Shown: piece by piece, positions 12,241-25,800 of the stretch
Layout: the number at the start of each line of letters is the position of its first letter
Numbering within the stretch: position 1 is the first letter of the stretch
Assembly (NCBI RefSeq): GCF_020360975.1
Contig: NW_025408682.1
Coordinates: 186,001 to 250,000, forward strand
Reading direction: 5' to 3'
Source: Hirsutella rhossiliensis
Taxonomy: Eukaryota; Ascomycota; Sordariomycetes; Hypocreales; Ophiocordycipitaceae
Length of the DNA stretch: 64,000 nt
Notes under the pieces: generated by a model
What the model was told of the DNA's origin: nothing
The model's database searches: none
Seen by the model: only the letters and a program-made list of their open reading frames with translations
Translations under genes and position numbers: made by a program

Positions 12241-15200
12241 TACCTTAACTTACGATAGCGGCCGCTTTATAAATACTTAGTTCGCCGCCTTAAGTAGGAA
12301 CGTTCTTATCTTATTCCTCCTTATAGGGTCCGCTACTATTAATACCCCTTCGGCCCCGCTCCCTTAGCCGGCGTTACGGTCGGCGTTACTTCTATTACCC
12401 TCTCTTATTAGCTCTAGCGCGGGAAAGAACTTAGCCGCGGTAGCTACTTTAACGGGGGCATCTATACCCTAAGGAATATATAGCCCGCGTAGTAGAGTCT
12501 TTAGTAGGGTCCTTAGTAGGGTCCTTAGTAGGATCCTTAGCAGAGTCTCTAGCTAGCCCTCTTCTTAATTAGATGATCCCTTAGCCCTTATTCGTCTAAG
12601 GAAGAAGGAGGGAAAATTTAGTTTATAAAAGAGGTCTCTTTTCCTCCTTAGCTAGTAGATAGCATTAGTATTATCTTCTTCTTTTATTACCTTTATATTA
12701 TTATCTTCTTCTATATCCTCTTTTACTAATATACCTTTTTTTTAGCCCTCTTTGCCTTTGCCTTACCCTGCCTAGTGCTTTCTCGTTTCCTTTATTCCCC
12801 TTAGACCCCCTCGTCCTTTAGTATCTAGCTACTACTATTACCGTTAGTATAGGCATATCTTTAAGTATATACCGTAGCTACTATTAAACTACTTACTTTT
12901 ATATAAGGTCCTCTACCTTTATTATATAGTTAGTAATATAGTAGATTAAGGCTATAGTCTTACGCTATATTATAATAAATAAGATATCGTAGTTATACTA
13001 TAGCCTTATTACTATCGCTTTATTCTACTAGTTTACTATACTATATATCTACTAGATCTTAAGTATCCCGTCCCCTATTAGCGCCGTCCTCTCTACTAGC
13101 CTTTATAGCGCCTTAAACTAGTAAAGGTCCCTTTTATACGCCCTTACGCTAAGTAAGTATTTTATATAGGTCGCGCTATACGTATAGATTTATATCGCGC
13201 CGGCGTAGAAGTTAGCCTCCTTATCGAAGGTATCTATAAAGCGCGCGACGTTATTAAGCCGCGACAATATATCCGCTATAGCCGACCGCCCTATATATAT
13301 AGCATAGTAACCTTCTATATTTAGCTCTTATAGCCTTAGGTTAGTTTAGGACCCCTTCTACCTTTAATATATAAGGGCTTTATAGAGAGGAGGGGGGGGT
13401 ATAGTTATCTTAAGGCGGCTGCTTTACTTTAAAGAAGACGCTATTTATATAGCGGATAATACGCTCTTAGTATACTACTTACTTATTTATATTAAGGCTA
13501 GCTAGCGCCTCGCTAAGACCTATATTACCCTTAAGCTAAAGGAGCCTATAAATTAAAAGAGCGCCTTACTTATTAGTTTTAACCGCCCTATAATACATAC
13601 TAATATACTTAAATACTAACTCCTCCCTAACGTTAATATAATACTTAAAGAAGAGCGTTATCTCTTAGTAAAAGAAAACGGATAAGCTTATTAGGTCTAA
13701 TATAGCTAGCCGCGTTTACTTATACGCGGTTCCTAGGTCTCTTAAAATAGCCTCGGCCTTATTAAGGTCGCGGGAGTAGTATACCGCTAGCTATAACTTT
13801 ACTAGGTTTATAATATCGTTTAGGTTTAGCGTAAACTATATAGCTAGCACCTTATACTTTATAATAAGGGATAGTATCTTCTTTTATATATTAAGGTAGC
13901 TCTCTCTCTATATTAGCTACTAGTAGCTAAATATAAAGAGGGACTAAAAGAGCTCCTTTACCTTATTATTACTAGTCTTACTTATAGCCTTAACCTCGAC
14001 CCTCGCCGCCTTAACCCTCGCCGCTATTAACGACTTAAGTAGGCCCTTAACCCTTATAAAGTTCTTCCTTATAACGCTAAGTATACTAGCTTAACGGTTC
14101 TTAGACTATATACTTATATTAAAGATAAAGAAGGTAAAGATAGGATATATCGCGAACCGGCCGCTATAGCGCTATATACTTAGAGGGTTATATTCCGCGT
14201 TAATATAAGGGCCTTTATAACCCGCTCTGCCTTAGCGCTTTAGTTCCCGACGCTAAGCGCTACGTTCTCTACTATAGCGCCCTCGTTAGCGAGCCTTAGC
14301 CCCCTTATACTAAAGGGGAATAAGGTTAGGAAGGCCTTAGTAAAGAAGGAGGCGTTTACTAAGTTAGCGAAGTTATCGCTACGCTATACCTCTATATATA
14401 ACTCGCCGTCGCCGCCGTTACTATCGGCCGCTATCCCTCTAGCTACCGTCCCTCTAGCCGCTATCCCTACCTATATCCTTAGGCCGGCGCGCGCTCCCTT
14501 AAGCCTAATAGTACTATAGGTAAAGAGAATCTTCTTAGTATTAGCTACCTTTAGCGCCCCGTTTAATAAGAATATACTAAAAGACGTTACCTTATTAATT
14601 ATATCCCTATCCTCTTTAAGCTTAGCGGCGTCCTTATCGTCGTCCTTATATATAAGCTTAACGTCGCGGCCCCCCTTAGCGGGGTCCGGCCCTTACCTTA
14701 GTATCCCGATAATCTCTTCGATCTTAGCCGCGCCTTTATTATTTATAGCCCGCTCCGATAGTAGTAGTACCTATACTATCCGCGTCCTCTCTTACGCTAA
14801 CGGCTCGTTTTGCTTTAGCTGCTTATATACTACCGGCGGCACCTTATATAGCGGCGTCCCCTAGCTAGCTATCTCCGCTACGTTAAACTTAACCTTATTA
14901 TAGAGCGGGTTATTCTCCTTAAGCTAAGCTAGCGCCCTCTCGACTACTAACCGCCTTATTAATAGTAAGCCTAATAGGTCCTATAGCCTAGGCCTCTTAG
15001 CGCCTTACTATAAGATATAAATCTTATCTATAACCCTAACTAATAAGTATAAGAGTACCTTAGCGGCTAAGGCTTATATATTATTTAAGAATACTATAAT
15101 ATAGCTCTTAATATACCTTAGGTACCTTATACTTTATTAATAGCCGCTAAGGATACTATACTTAGTTATAAGGCTATAGTATAAGTTAAGCGAGATAAGC

Positions 15201-18200
15201 TTTTCTTTAAGCGGCGTAAGGTCCTTTAGCTTATTAAAGTACGCGTACTTATAGCTAGGCTACTTATAGAGATATATAGCTAGCGACGCCCCCTTACGCT
15301 TAGTATATTATATATACTCTATATAAACCGGAACCGGCCTACCTTTTAGGAAGTAGCTTTAGTCCTTAAATAGGGACCGCCCGCCCTTTATAGCGTTACT
15401 CTACGACTACCCCTCCTATACTATCTCCTATAGCTCCCCTTTATCCCGCTTTTAGTAGTAGAGCGTATAAGTTATAATTAGTAGTATATTAGCGTTATAG
15501 AATGCTTAATAGAACCTTTATATTATCCTTACCTACCTTTTATATAGTACTAGTATATATTATATTTACTTATTAGCTAGCCTCTCGCTTACCTTAAGCT
15601 CCTTATTAAGGTACTATAGCGCGCTAGCTAGGTCCTTAGCTTATAGCTCCCTTTATCTTAGTATCCTTTCGCTAACTTAGGCGCGTTTCTACCTAGCCTA
15701 CTTATTACTAAGATAATATTTCTTTTTTTACTTTTCTCTTACTTACTATCTTATCGCTACTCTACCTATAGCTAGTTAGCTATCGCGGCTATATACCTTT
15801 ACCTCGCTCTATAGCTATACTTACTAGTACGCTATCTCTACTACTAATAAGCGGCTTAGCTATAGCGGGAGTTATAGTAAGAGCCTTTACTTTACTAGCT
15901 AGCTAGGACTAAATAGCTCTTAGTAAGTACTAGCTTTTAGCTAAGACTATAGCTAAGCTAGTCCCGCTTAATAGCGGCGAAGGGCTAGCGGCCCTTTATA
16001 TTAGCTAGGGCCGGATATCCTATAAAGCCCCCTAGCTTCCGGTAAAGGCTAAAGCTAAACCTATCCTATTTAATAGCGGCGATAGAGTAGCGGCCCTTTA
16101 TATTAGCTATAGCTAAATATCTTATAGAACGTTTAAACTTCTTATTACTAGCGGTAAAGGCCTAGCGGCCCTCTTTAGCGCCTTAGGCTAGATATCTTAG
16201 GAAGCCCCTTAGCTTCTAGCTAATACTAAAATAAGCGGCTTAGTTATAGCGGGAGTTATAGCTAGAGCCTTAGCCTTATTAGCCGGCCGGGACTAGATAG
16301 CTCGCGGCGGTAATAGGCTAGCGGCCCTTTATTAAGGCCGGGTATCTTAAGCCCCCTACCTTCCGGCTAAGGCTAAAGCTAAACCTATTACGTTTAATAG
16401 CGGCGAGGGCTTAGCGGCCCTTTATATCGGCTAAGGCTAAGTATCCTATAGAGCGTCTAAACTCTATATTACTAGCGGCGGAGGCCTAGCGGTCTCTACT
16501 ATTAATAGAGGCCGAATTTCTCTTAGTATATATCGGATTTTTCCTAAGGCCGAGATAGCGCTTAGCTTACTTAGCGGTAGCTACTACGCTACTATACTTA
16601 GTATCGGCTAAGGCTAGATATCCTACGGCGCGACTCGGCTTATACTAATCCTTTATTTCCTTAGTCTTAGTAGTCTTCCTTACCTTTACCTTAAAAGCGC
16701 TTCCTTTAACGCCTCTTCTTACTCTCTTTAAAAAGCGCCGCGACTAAGTACTAGCGCTACTATAATCGGCTAGAAATCTAGTCCTATATATAGCGCTGCT
16801 TAGGCTTCTAGCGCTAAGCTTACCCTATTATCTACTTTAAACTAAGCCCTTTTATTAGCTAGCTTTATCGCGATACTAGTCTATTAAGGCTCTTATAGAC
16901 CTCTTATCTTCCTCTCTTACGCTACCTCTTTAGCCCCGCTTACTTATAGTACTACTAGGCTCCTAGTATTAATCCTTATAAGTATAATAATAGTAAATAA
17001 GTACTTACTTTAACTATTTATCTTATACTTATCTTATTAACTAGTACCCCTCTTATAGGTATAAGATCTTTTAAGGAAGTCTATATATCTTATATCTTAC
17101 TTATAGTTCTTTAGTATATCTATAAGTATACTACTACTCTTTATATTATACTAGTACTACTTTACTATTAAGCCCGCTTACTATTACCTACCGCTAAAAG
17201 CAGCGGCCTATATAGCCTTAGCTAGTCCTTATATATAGGTCGCTAAAATAGCTTCTTCTTACTTATACTTTATATAGTATACTTTCCCTTCTTATTATTT
17301 AGGTCTTATTAGTTAAAGCGTTAGTATACCTTTAAACGCTTACCTATTAAATTTTAAACTTATATCTTATATATATTATAAATAAGTTTACCTCCTTCTC
17401 CTTAAATATAGCCTCGCGCGTCCTACTTATCTTAAAACCCTTTATATCTTACTAGACCGCTTTTTAAGGTTTCCTCTTCTCCTCTTATTATATTTTTCTT
17501 TATATACATCTTATAGACCTTCTTTATATAAGCTCCTTATCTTAGCCTACTACTAACGCTATATTATATCTTTATTTAAGATCCTTTAACTTTTCTTATA
17601 TACTATAGCTATTAGCCCTTCCTTACTATACTAAAATCTTAAGATAGTATATTAATAAGGAGTACTCTTACCCTTATACCTTACTACTTCTAGCTTTACT
17701 TTAGTAATATTACTCTTTTATAATATAGCCTTACTATATCTTTATCTTTATTAATAGATAGCTCTACCTTTACCTTTATAAGCCCCTTACTATTAATAAG
17801 GGTATAGGTAGTAATATATTTATAATATTCCTTACCTAGCCTAACTACCTTATAAGGTTTTACCTACTAAGATAAGTACTATATTAAGGGCCTTAACGCT
17901 AAGGCTATCGCTTAAGTCCTCTTACTAATACCCGTATAGCTACTAAAGTTAAAGTATATACCCCTTTAAGCTAAGCGCAACGATCTATAGCCTTCTTTCT
18001 TCTTTAGTTTAAACCTCTTTATCTATAGTTAGCTAGTTATTAATACTAACTAGTCTAAGTAATAGTTCTTTATAAGCGGCTATATTTACCTTTATACCCT
18101 TTCTTAAGATATAAAGCGCCGCGACGGCCTTAAAGGTAGCTTAAATAATACTATTCTCTATACTATACCCGCCCTTATTATCCGCGACTAAGGTTACTAG

Positions 18201-19513
18201 CTATATACCCCCCTCCCCTTTTTATTATAATATACCTCTTTACTTACCGCCTTATTAACTTTACCCCCTAGCGTCCTACCGCGCTCCTTAGCCTTTAGCG
18301 GCTAGTTCTTATTTACGCCTCTTATTATCTCCTTTTATAGTATTATAGCTAGGCCTAGCCTCGACCTCCTATATAAAGACTTCTTACTTAGTCTTAAGCT
18401 TAACTAGCTCTACTACTATAGCTTTATTTAGCTTATAACCTATATTACCCTTAGCTTATTAAATAGGATTCTATTTAAGGGCTACTACCCCTTTAAGGTC
18501 TTTATTATCTTTCTTATTTATATTAACCCTTAGGCTATACTATATAAGAAAATCGCCGAAAAGTCTAACTCTTTCTTCTTACCTAGCGTCCCCTTTACTT
18601 ATACTAAAAAGGTCGTTAGCCTTCTTAACTACCGCGTTATACTCTCCCCCTTAAGCTTAAAGCGCGATTATATCTTTATTATCGTCTAAGATAGCTAGAC
18701 CTTTATTAATAGGCCCTTAGCCGCCGCTACTACCTTAGCTTCCCCCCTCGCTATACCTTTTAAGCGCTAGACCCTATCCGCCTCCTTTACTTTTAATTCT
18801 ATTTACGCCGCCTTATACTTTATTACTATACTAGCCTTAGCTATATTAGCCCCCCCTTCCTTAGCCCTAGCCTTAACCGCCCTTAACCTTATTATACCGC
18901 TACCTAGGCGCTCTTACCTAGCCCTTACTAATACGCCTATAAAGAAGGCGCGCTTACTATAGCTATAATATTCGCCGCCTTTTTTATCTTTAAATACTAT
19001 TAGTCCTACCGCCCTCTCCCTTTATCCCTTACTAGCTACTTCTTTATCTCGACTAAATAGTATCTTACCTACTCTTACTCTAGCCCCCTTACTTTCCTTT
19101 CTTAACTTTATTATCGCGAGTGCCTTTAACCTACCCGCTCGCCCTTTTTACTATTATATATAGAAATAAGCTACTTATTATAAACTAATCGCTCTCTTAT
19201 ACCTCTTACCTTTACTAAAATAAAATAGGATACTATTCTTAATATAGCTTATCGCTATAAAATTACTATTACTTTATATATTTTTATATTTCTCCCTTTA
19301 TTAAAAGATAGTTTTAGCTTATAAACCTATTTCTTATAATACTACTTACTTTTAAACGTTCTCCGTAACCTTATTAATATCCTATATATTATGCCTTATC
19401 CTTTCTCTTTCCCTTCCTTCTTATTCCCTTTTCTCTCCTTACTAGCTTACCGCTATACCTCTTAGTTATATTTAGCGGCGATAGAGGGCCTATAGTTACG
19501 CTTTATAAATATT
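12241..19513 (-). mobile_element. Helitron X1: Rep domain, N-terminal region and upstream part
   Basis: Reverse-complement match to X2 in order: 12.24-13.32 kb against 44.05-44.69 kb plus nearby sequence, 13.34-17.93 kb against 38.77-43.06 kb, and 17.93-19.51 kb against 29.15-30.69 kb. It includes a coding tandem-repeat region (about 15.9-16.5 kb) that is longer than its X2 counterpart. RIP is near saturation. No other gene is seen. Confidence 0.8.
15890..16560 (-). repeat. Expanded coding tandem repeats in X1
   Basis: Units containing the word AGCGGCCCTTTAT recur with related spacing (about 100 bp and larger composite units), in the N-terminal Helitron coding region. The X2 counterpart (40274-40480) shows two clear 102-bp (34-codon) units, so copy number differs between the two copies. 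Confidence 0.55.
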
Positions 19514-20205
19514 AAAAGGTATAGGTAATAAGCGGAGAATTAAGTAATCGATAACGTAAGCGAAAAGATTAGTTTAAGGAGTATAAGGTAGGATTTCGTC
19601 CGGAATTTATAATAAGTATATAAGGGGCTAAATAATATATTAAAAGAATAGCGTTATAAAGGATACTTATAAACTTACTTATTCTATCTACTACTCTTAG
19701 GGAAATCCTTTGTCTTTTATAGACTATTGCTTACTTACTAAGAGACTAATTAGTTAGCTTTCTAGTATATTCTATAGTACTTAAAAAGCTCTATTTATAG
19801 TATATCTTCTTAACTTAGTAGGTAGTCTAATTATAACGTAATACTTAACGTAAGACTATAGGTTCTAGTATAAGTAGTAGATTTAACTAGAATATTCTAT
19901 GCCCTACCTATCCTTATATCGTAGATATCTTTAGAACCGCTAAGCTAAAATAAGTAATAGGGTATCCGTTCTACTTATAATTAACTTATGCATTTTATAT
20001 ATATTTTATTTTATTAGGATAAGCTTATCTTAATCCGCTTTTCTTAAAGGAAGGTATAGATATTTAGTAGAGGTCTTTATCTTTAAGGGTTATTCTATTA
20101 GACTATATTATATTGCCTCTTTTTACTAGCTTATTTTATAGAGCCTCCCTATACCTATTATCTCTTTATAATAGTAAAATAGTAATATAAGGGTATATTC
20201 TTATA
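19514..20205 (-). mobile_element. Repeat S, copy 1 (about 0.7 kb, class unresolved)
   Basis: Reverse-complement match to both ends of 43060-44044 and absent from the matching place in X2 (near 29.13 kb), so it is an insertion into X1. It starts and ends with TATAA/AAAAGGTATA-like words in opposite orientation. Flanks suggest a degenerate 7-9 bp duplication, but RIP obscures it. No coding potential is seen. It may be a non-autonomous DNA element or a solo-LTR derivative. Confidence 0.6.
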
Positions 20206-21273
20206 ATAAAAGGGCGGCTTTATTATCTTATATTTCGTTCCTTAGTTATATAAGTTATAGGGATAAGGGTCGCTAAGGTTAGCGGTTAGTTCTATAAAAG
20301 CCATTATAGTATATAAGTCTAGCCTTAAGGCCGCTTTAATAGCGTTACTTACTTCCCTTTACTAGCTCCCTAGCTTACCTTTAGCTTATATCCCTTCTTA
20401 TATGCCTTCTAGTCCTCCTTTTAGTATTACCTACTATAATATATAACCGCTAAGTATTAGCTATACCTCCTTACCCTTACTATCTCTTTATAAACTTAGT
20501 AGACCTTCCCTTTTATACTCTATATATCCTACCCTTATATTTACTTTATACTTAAACTTTTATCCGCTTACCCTACCTTTATTATTATATCCTATATTTC
20601 CTACCTTACCCTTATTTTATATCCTTCTTAACTATAAAATAATAATATAACTATAAGTATAAACGGCCTCTCTATATATAGGTATAATATTAAGCGCTAT
20701 AAAATCTCCTTTATAACTTTACTATAACTCTTATAGTGCCCCCTTACTACCTTTTAATACGCTGCCTTATACTTTTATAAGATCGGCCTTATTTACTATA
20801 AGAATAATACGCTAGCTTTATAGTTTAGCCTCGCTTAGCTTACTTATATTACGAGCGTCTTTAAGATACTATATTTATACTTAAGCTCTATAACCTTAAA
20901 TTTATACTAAAACTTTATAGAAATATTATAAGTAGCTATACTATAGTTATTTTCCTAACTACTTAATCGGTAGCTAAGATAGACGCTTTTACTCTCTTAT
21001 TTATACCTTAATACCTCTTTTATACTCCCTTCCTCTCTCTTACCTTATAACTATTATTATTGCTATATTTACCTTCTTACTTTTTCTCTTTCTTCTTACT
21101 ATAAGATAGTACCTAAATAGCTAATTTATTTACCTACCCTCTTATATATATTAGTTCTTAGCGCTACTACTTACTTATATTCTTTACTCTTACCCTCTAT
21201 CTTTATTTTATTTATCTTAATCCTTAGTCTTTATTTCTTAAGGCTTTTTATATAACTTATAAGGGGTTACCTT
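20206..21273 (-). mobile_element. Helitron X1, 5' terminal part
   Basis: Reverse complement of about 27.83-29.13 kb in X2. It ends in AAGGGGTTACC next to the Copia insertion; the last five bases (21269-21273, ACCTT) are the Copia target duplication. The plus strand is rich in pyrimidines with TA. No conserved protein was recognised. Confidence 0.75.
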
Positions 21274-21759
21274 TCTCGCGAAGAGAGATACGAGAAGTGC
21301 ATAAAAATGCACGAAGGTGAAATTGGAAGTAAGGGGTCGGACAGGCAGGGCAGAGATGTTTGAATCTTACGGGGGCAGCAATTGCAGTAGGGGAGTGATT
21401 GTTATATTGCCTTAATTGTCCTTCTTTCCTCTATCTAACGCCCCTCTTTATACCCTTCTAGCATCTTAATTAACAAAGAAGATCCTGCTTAAAGAAGCTA
21501 CTAATGTCCTTTCGACTACCGAGCTTTTTGCCGGTTTTTCCCCTCCTTTCCAGCCGTTGCCGGCACATCCGTCTTATCTCTCGCTACCTCTATAGGAAGC
21601 CATCGCCACTTCTGCTTCCCCTCATGCCCCTACCCTCCTTTCTGCACCTCTTTTTAGCTCCTTCTTCCTTCTTCTATACCGGGTGTTTTTCAGCTTCCTT
21701 GGTCCCTCGTGCTAAGGGATATCTCCGAGAACTGCGAAATCAGGCCACGCTTCGCGACA
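21274..21759 (-). repeat. Copia 3' LTR (minus-strand element)
   Basis: 486 bp, starting TCTCGCGAAG and ending TTCGCGACA on the plus strand. A C-rich run follows at about 21760-21768, which is the polypurine tract on the minus strand. It is 16 bp longer than its partner because of many small indels. Confidence 0.92.
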
Positions 21760-22099
21760 CACCCCCTTAGCTATGGCCTGCCCTAATAGTAAGGGCATAG
21801 CTAATACGGCTTCGGGCTAGTGAGCGTATAGAGGAGGTTCTTAGCTCTGCACTTCTCCCTTTACTCGAGGAAAGCAGGGGCCCTTTCGGGTCCCTAGGCT
21901 CTTTCAGACCTACTTAAGGAAAAAGGGCCTAAAGAGGGGAAAGTCCTATAAGAAAGGGGGGCCTTCTTAGAAGGGAAAAAACCCAATTAAAATAGGGGGC
22001 CCTTTAAAGGGAAAAACCTCTTCCTTTTCTTCGGCTGCAGACGTTACCTTCTCGTACGTGCCATTAGCTCCTCTCGTAGACTCTCAAGGCGGGCCTCTA

Positions 22100-25000
22100 A
22101 GGACAGCTTCTCTCGAACGTCTTCTAGCCCTATTTGCTGTAAAAAGACAGCCAGCTTCTGCTTCGGTAGGGGCTTCGTAAGACCGTCGGCTTTCATTGAT
22201 GCCGTTAGAACCCAACGGACGGAAATAAGTCCCCTTTAGACCTCTTAGCGTAACCAATGCTAGTAGATATCGATATGCCGTAGCCGGGTCAATAGCTTAC
22301 TATTTTCCTCCGTAAGAATTCGTATAGTCTGCGTATTATCGCATTCTATAGCTAACGGGGACGGAATTTATAGTCGTAACGATATTAGTAGCCGGCTAAG
22401 GAAAATCGCTTCTTTTAACGCTTCTAAAAGAGCTAGTAGCTCTGCCTCCGTACTAAAAGTCGTAACGGTAGCCTGCTTCGAAGCTCTCTAAGCAATAGTT
22501 CCTCTAAAAAGGGACATAATATACCCCTATGAGCTCTTTCTGTCTAAGGAATTGTCCGCAAAGGACGAATCGCTCGAATAGAGGAAGATTTCGGCAGCTA
22601 ATTTCTTCCTTTCCTGCCCTCCTAGGCGCAGACCATATGATCTCGTTAAATAGAGATAAAGGATTGCTCTGTCTGCTGCTTCTTGATGCCTAGGGCTAGG
22701 ATTCTGGTTATGCCTAGCTAGCCGGGAGACCGTAAAAGAGATATCCGGTCTAGTAGAAATAGCTAAAAAAAGCAGGGAGCCCACCTTCTATTAAAATTGG
22801 TGTTTCTCTTGCTCCCTAGCTTAAAAGGACGGATTAGGCAAAAGCTCTTCGTCTAATATAGGCGTAGAGGGAAGCTTCTTATCGAGGGAATTAGGGAGGA
22901 ATTTATAAGCGACCTTATCGATATAGGCGTCCTAGGTAAGCTAGATAGTCCGTTAGGACCTATTCCGAAGGATTCGTATCCCTAGGAACCACTTTAGCTC
23001 CCCTAGCCTAGTCATCTTATACCTTTATTATAGGCCTCGTATAGCCTCCCTAGCAGCAGCTTCTTCCTCTTTCGGGTACGCCTAGATAATATCGTCGACG
23101 TAGAAGAAGACCGTGATTTTACCCTTCTATATTATACACGGTTCCTAAGGGACTTTCGTGAAGCCTAGGGCTTCGAGGGAACCTATTAAATGCTGTTGCT
23201 AAAGAAGGGGTGATCTTCGTAGTCTATATAGAGCTTTCCTAAGCCGTAGAACCTTTCCTAGCTATTAGAAGCCTAGTAGAAGGCGTATATAGACAACTTC
23301 TTCTTCCTTAAGTAGGCAGTTAACAAAGGCGTTGACTATATCTATCTAATCGAGTTCGAAGTTAAATTCTGCTGCTATAGCTATAAGGGTCCGAAAAGAC
23401 ATCCTAGCTAGGGTGGTTGCCCTAGTAGGTAAATCCCCTTTTTCCTGTTAATTCCTATAGACAACTAGCCGGGCTTTGCACTTTTAAAGGAAGCCGTGTT
23501 TATTAGTCTTATAGATAAAGACCCACTTACAGCTAAGGACCTGTTTTCCTCTTGCCTTTTCCTTAAGGACCTCTTCGAAAGACCCTATCTCTTCGTGTAA
23601 GGCTAGGTGGTCTTTCTAGGCCTGGAAAAACTAGTCTCTAAAGGGGTGTCTTTCTAGCTGCTTTTGGTTTGCTGGTGGGTCCGGGAGGTCTCTTTTATAT
23701 ACCTTCCTTGCTGATAGCTGTGGCTTGAAGAGCCGGCCTGCTATAAACGCTCCGTGGAAACCGTCTTCTATTAGCGTTAGGTAGAAGTCGGAAAAACGAT
23801 CGAAATAAGGGAGAGGTTGGTCTTCTTTCGTATCGGGCCCTATACCTTCCTTTGCTTCTCGAAGCAGGGATAAAAAGGCAGCCTAGTAATCCTTCGAGAG
23901 AGGTGCCTTTCCTACCCCCTTAGGGGTCGAGACGGGAGACTAACTAAAAAGCTGCTTCTAGATCTTCTTCTTGTTCCGTAAGAGGAGGCGTAGGAGGTAG
24001 GCGTATTCCAGCTCTACCGCTTTCCTATAGTCTCCTTCTTCGTCTAGATCATCTAATCTAGCAGCTTTCTCTTCTTCTTCTTCGAAGTCGGCGTTATCCT
24101 CGACTACTTCGACGTCGGTTTCTTCTTCCGTTTCCTCGTCTAGGACCTCTTCTTAAGACTATTAGGAAGGGGGGATTTAGATCTTCTAAATTAGCTAACG
24201 TTGTGAGTGTAAAAGGGGCTGTTGATCCCTCTTTCCGTTAAAGAAGCTAAATTCGTCGAAAATCTCATCCCTAGTCGAAATAACCTTCCGTAGAAGAGGA
24301 ATCTAGATCCGGAAGATATTCGTAGAATTATAACTAACGAGGTAACTAACAAAGGCTCTAGGATCAAGCTTTCTTTTCTTCTTCCTTTTTAGCTATGCAT
24401 CGGCAGTCATTGCGTATACCTTATAGCCGTAGGCACGAAGGTAGGCTAGCGAGGCCCTCTTCTTCGTAAAGAGCTCGAGTAGGGATTTCCAGTCTATTCC
24501 TTAGGTAGTCCCTCTAGGGGTCCGGTTCCGAAGGTAACAGGCGGTCTCAACGACTTCCCTCTAAAGGTCGTGTAGAAGCCTTACAGCAAGTCTCATTATA
24601 CGGGCCCTTTCTATTATAGCACCCCCTAATCTTTCTGCCCCTCCGTTCTAGGCCTAGGTATTCGGTGCTAACGGGAGGGGTAAAATACCCCTTTTTCGAA
24701 GCTAATTTAAGATATCCTTCGTAAATAGCTCTCCGTTAGACCGTATCTTCTTTACCTCGTAGCCAAAGTGGGATTTTATCTAGTTAACGAAGTCCCGGAG
24801 GGCAGACTAGTTATGCTTGCTTAGGTAGGTCCGTAAGAAATAGGGGAAAACCATCCCTAAAAAAGCGTCTATGAAAAACATCACCCTGACGAAGCTTTCC
24901 TAATCCCTAGAGACGTCGGTCCAATCGACCTAAATTTCCTCACACGGCTGGTCCGGCCGTAAAGGCGTTCGTCTAGAAATTCGTCTCCTAGTCTTTCCTT

Positions 25001-25800
25001 AGCCGCAGTATTCGCATTCGACGGTCTTTAGGCCCCTTATTCGTACGCCTTATTGTTGACCTAGCTTATATAAAGCTAGGGGGCCCGGGTGACCAAGTCG
25101 TGCGTGCCAAAGAATGCCGTCTCCTTGGGCTGCTGGAAGAGGGTCCTTTAAACCTACCCTCCTTCGAGCAGGGAAAGCTAACTTCTCGAGAGGTTCCTTC
25201 CTAAGGATAGGTCGGAATTCGAGAATAAATTAACCGAATTTTTCCTCGATAAGCCCGATGGTCTGATTCTTCTAGACTAGCCTCGTAGGCTCAGACGTCG
25301 TATCCTAGAAGATTCCTTCCTCTCGAAGAAGGCGGAAGGAAATCAGGCTCGTTGAAAATCGAGGGCAAAAAGCTACCCTTTTTCTTCGAAGAATTCGTAT
25401 AGATCCGTTAGGTAATTTTATCGTGAAATTCACCCTTCCGTATCCCTCTATCCGTACGGTTAATTCCCCGGCAATAAGATATTCCCTTCGTGCCTTCTTA
25501 AAGGACCGGAATCGTAAGAGTGTATTGCATATATCGAGGGAAGCACCAGAGTTAAGGATAGCTGATTTTCGTAGGGGATAGTCGGAGGGCTCTAACGGTT
25601 GGTCTTAGCCTTGTTGATCCGTAGGGAAGACGAAGGCCGGATTTGCTATACCAACGATTTTTCCTCGAATTTACGGTAGCGGCGTTAGTTGCTATTTCTT
25701 AGCAACCCGAATCTCGTCTATCTTCTTCTACAACGAGGGGTCCTCCTTAAGAGACTGTTGTACTGTTTCTCGTAGCCTCTTTAAAGGGTTGATTCCTTCG
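22100..25800 (-). pseudogene. pol: Copia pol: protease, integrase, RT, RNase H
   Basis: Minus-strand polyprotein relic. The integrase core is at about 25000-24300, with recognisable words such as VDWTDVSRD and the region before DPRAFVSYL. Reverse transcriptase runs from about 23700 to 22750 and keeps its catalytic YVDD at 23091-23102. The RNase H region contains an intact 85-codon frame at 22527-22784, with RPDISF followed by SDSSFADN. This is the typical Copia end domain, which copies the RNA genome into DNA and inserts it. Stops are mostly TAG/TAA at likely Trp/Gln codons. Confidence 0.88.

Larger units (their letters stand above)
1..15500 (-). pseudogene. Helitron Rep-helicase pseudogene, X1 copy (split by Gypsy-1 and Fot1)
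   Basis: Minus-strand relic of a Rep (HUH) plus Pif1-like helicase protein for rolling-circle transposition. The parts are about 15500-12241, 10392-10013 and 2163-1, separated by two later insertions. The two-tyrosine motif YxxxYxxK of the Rep domain can be read at about 12914-12940. The HUH region, near 13530, is more damaged than in X2: the first His position reads as Leu. The N-terminal part (about 15.2 kb) matches the fungal Helitron segment before the Rep domain. The frame is destroyed by RIP stops and indels, so the gene cannot be functional. The domain names come from family knowledge; the colinearity with X2 is seen directly. Confidence 0.7.

Noticed and set aside
21504..21770. 88-codon ORF, also present at 27327-27590
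   Set aside because: Both lie inside the two copies of the Copia LTR; open by chance and shared only because the LTRs are copies.
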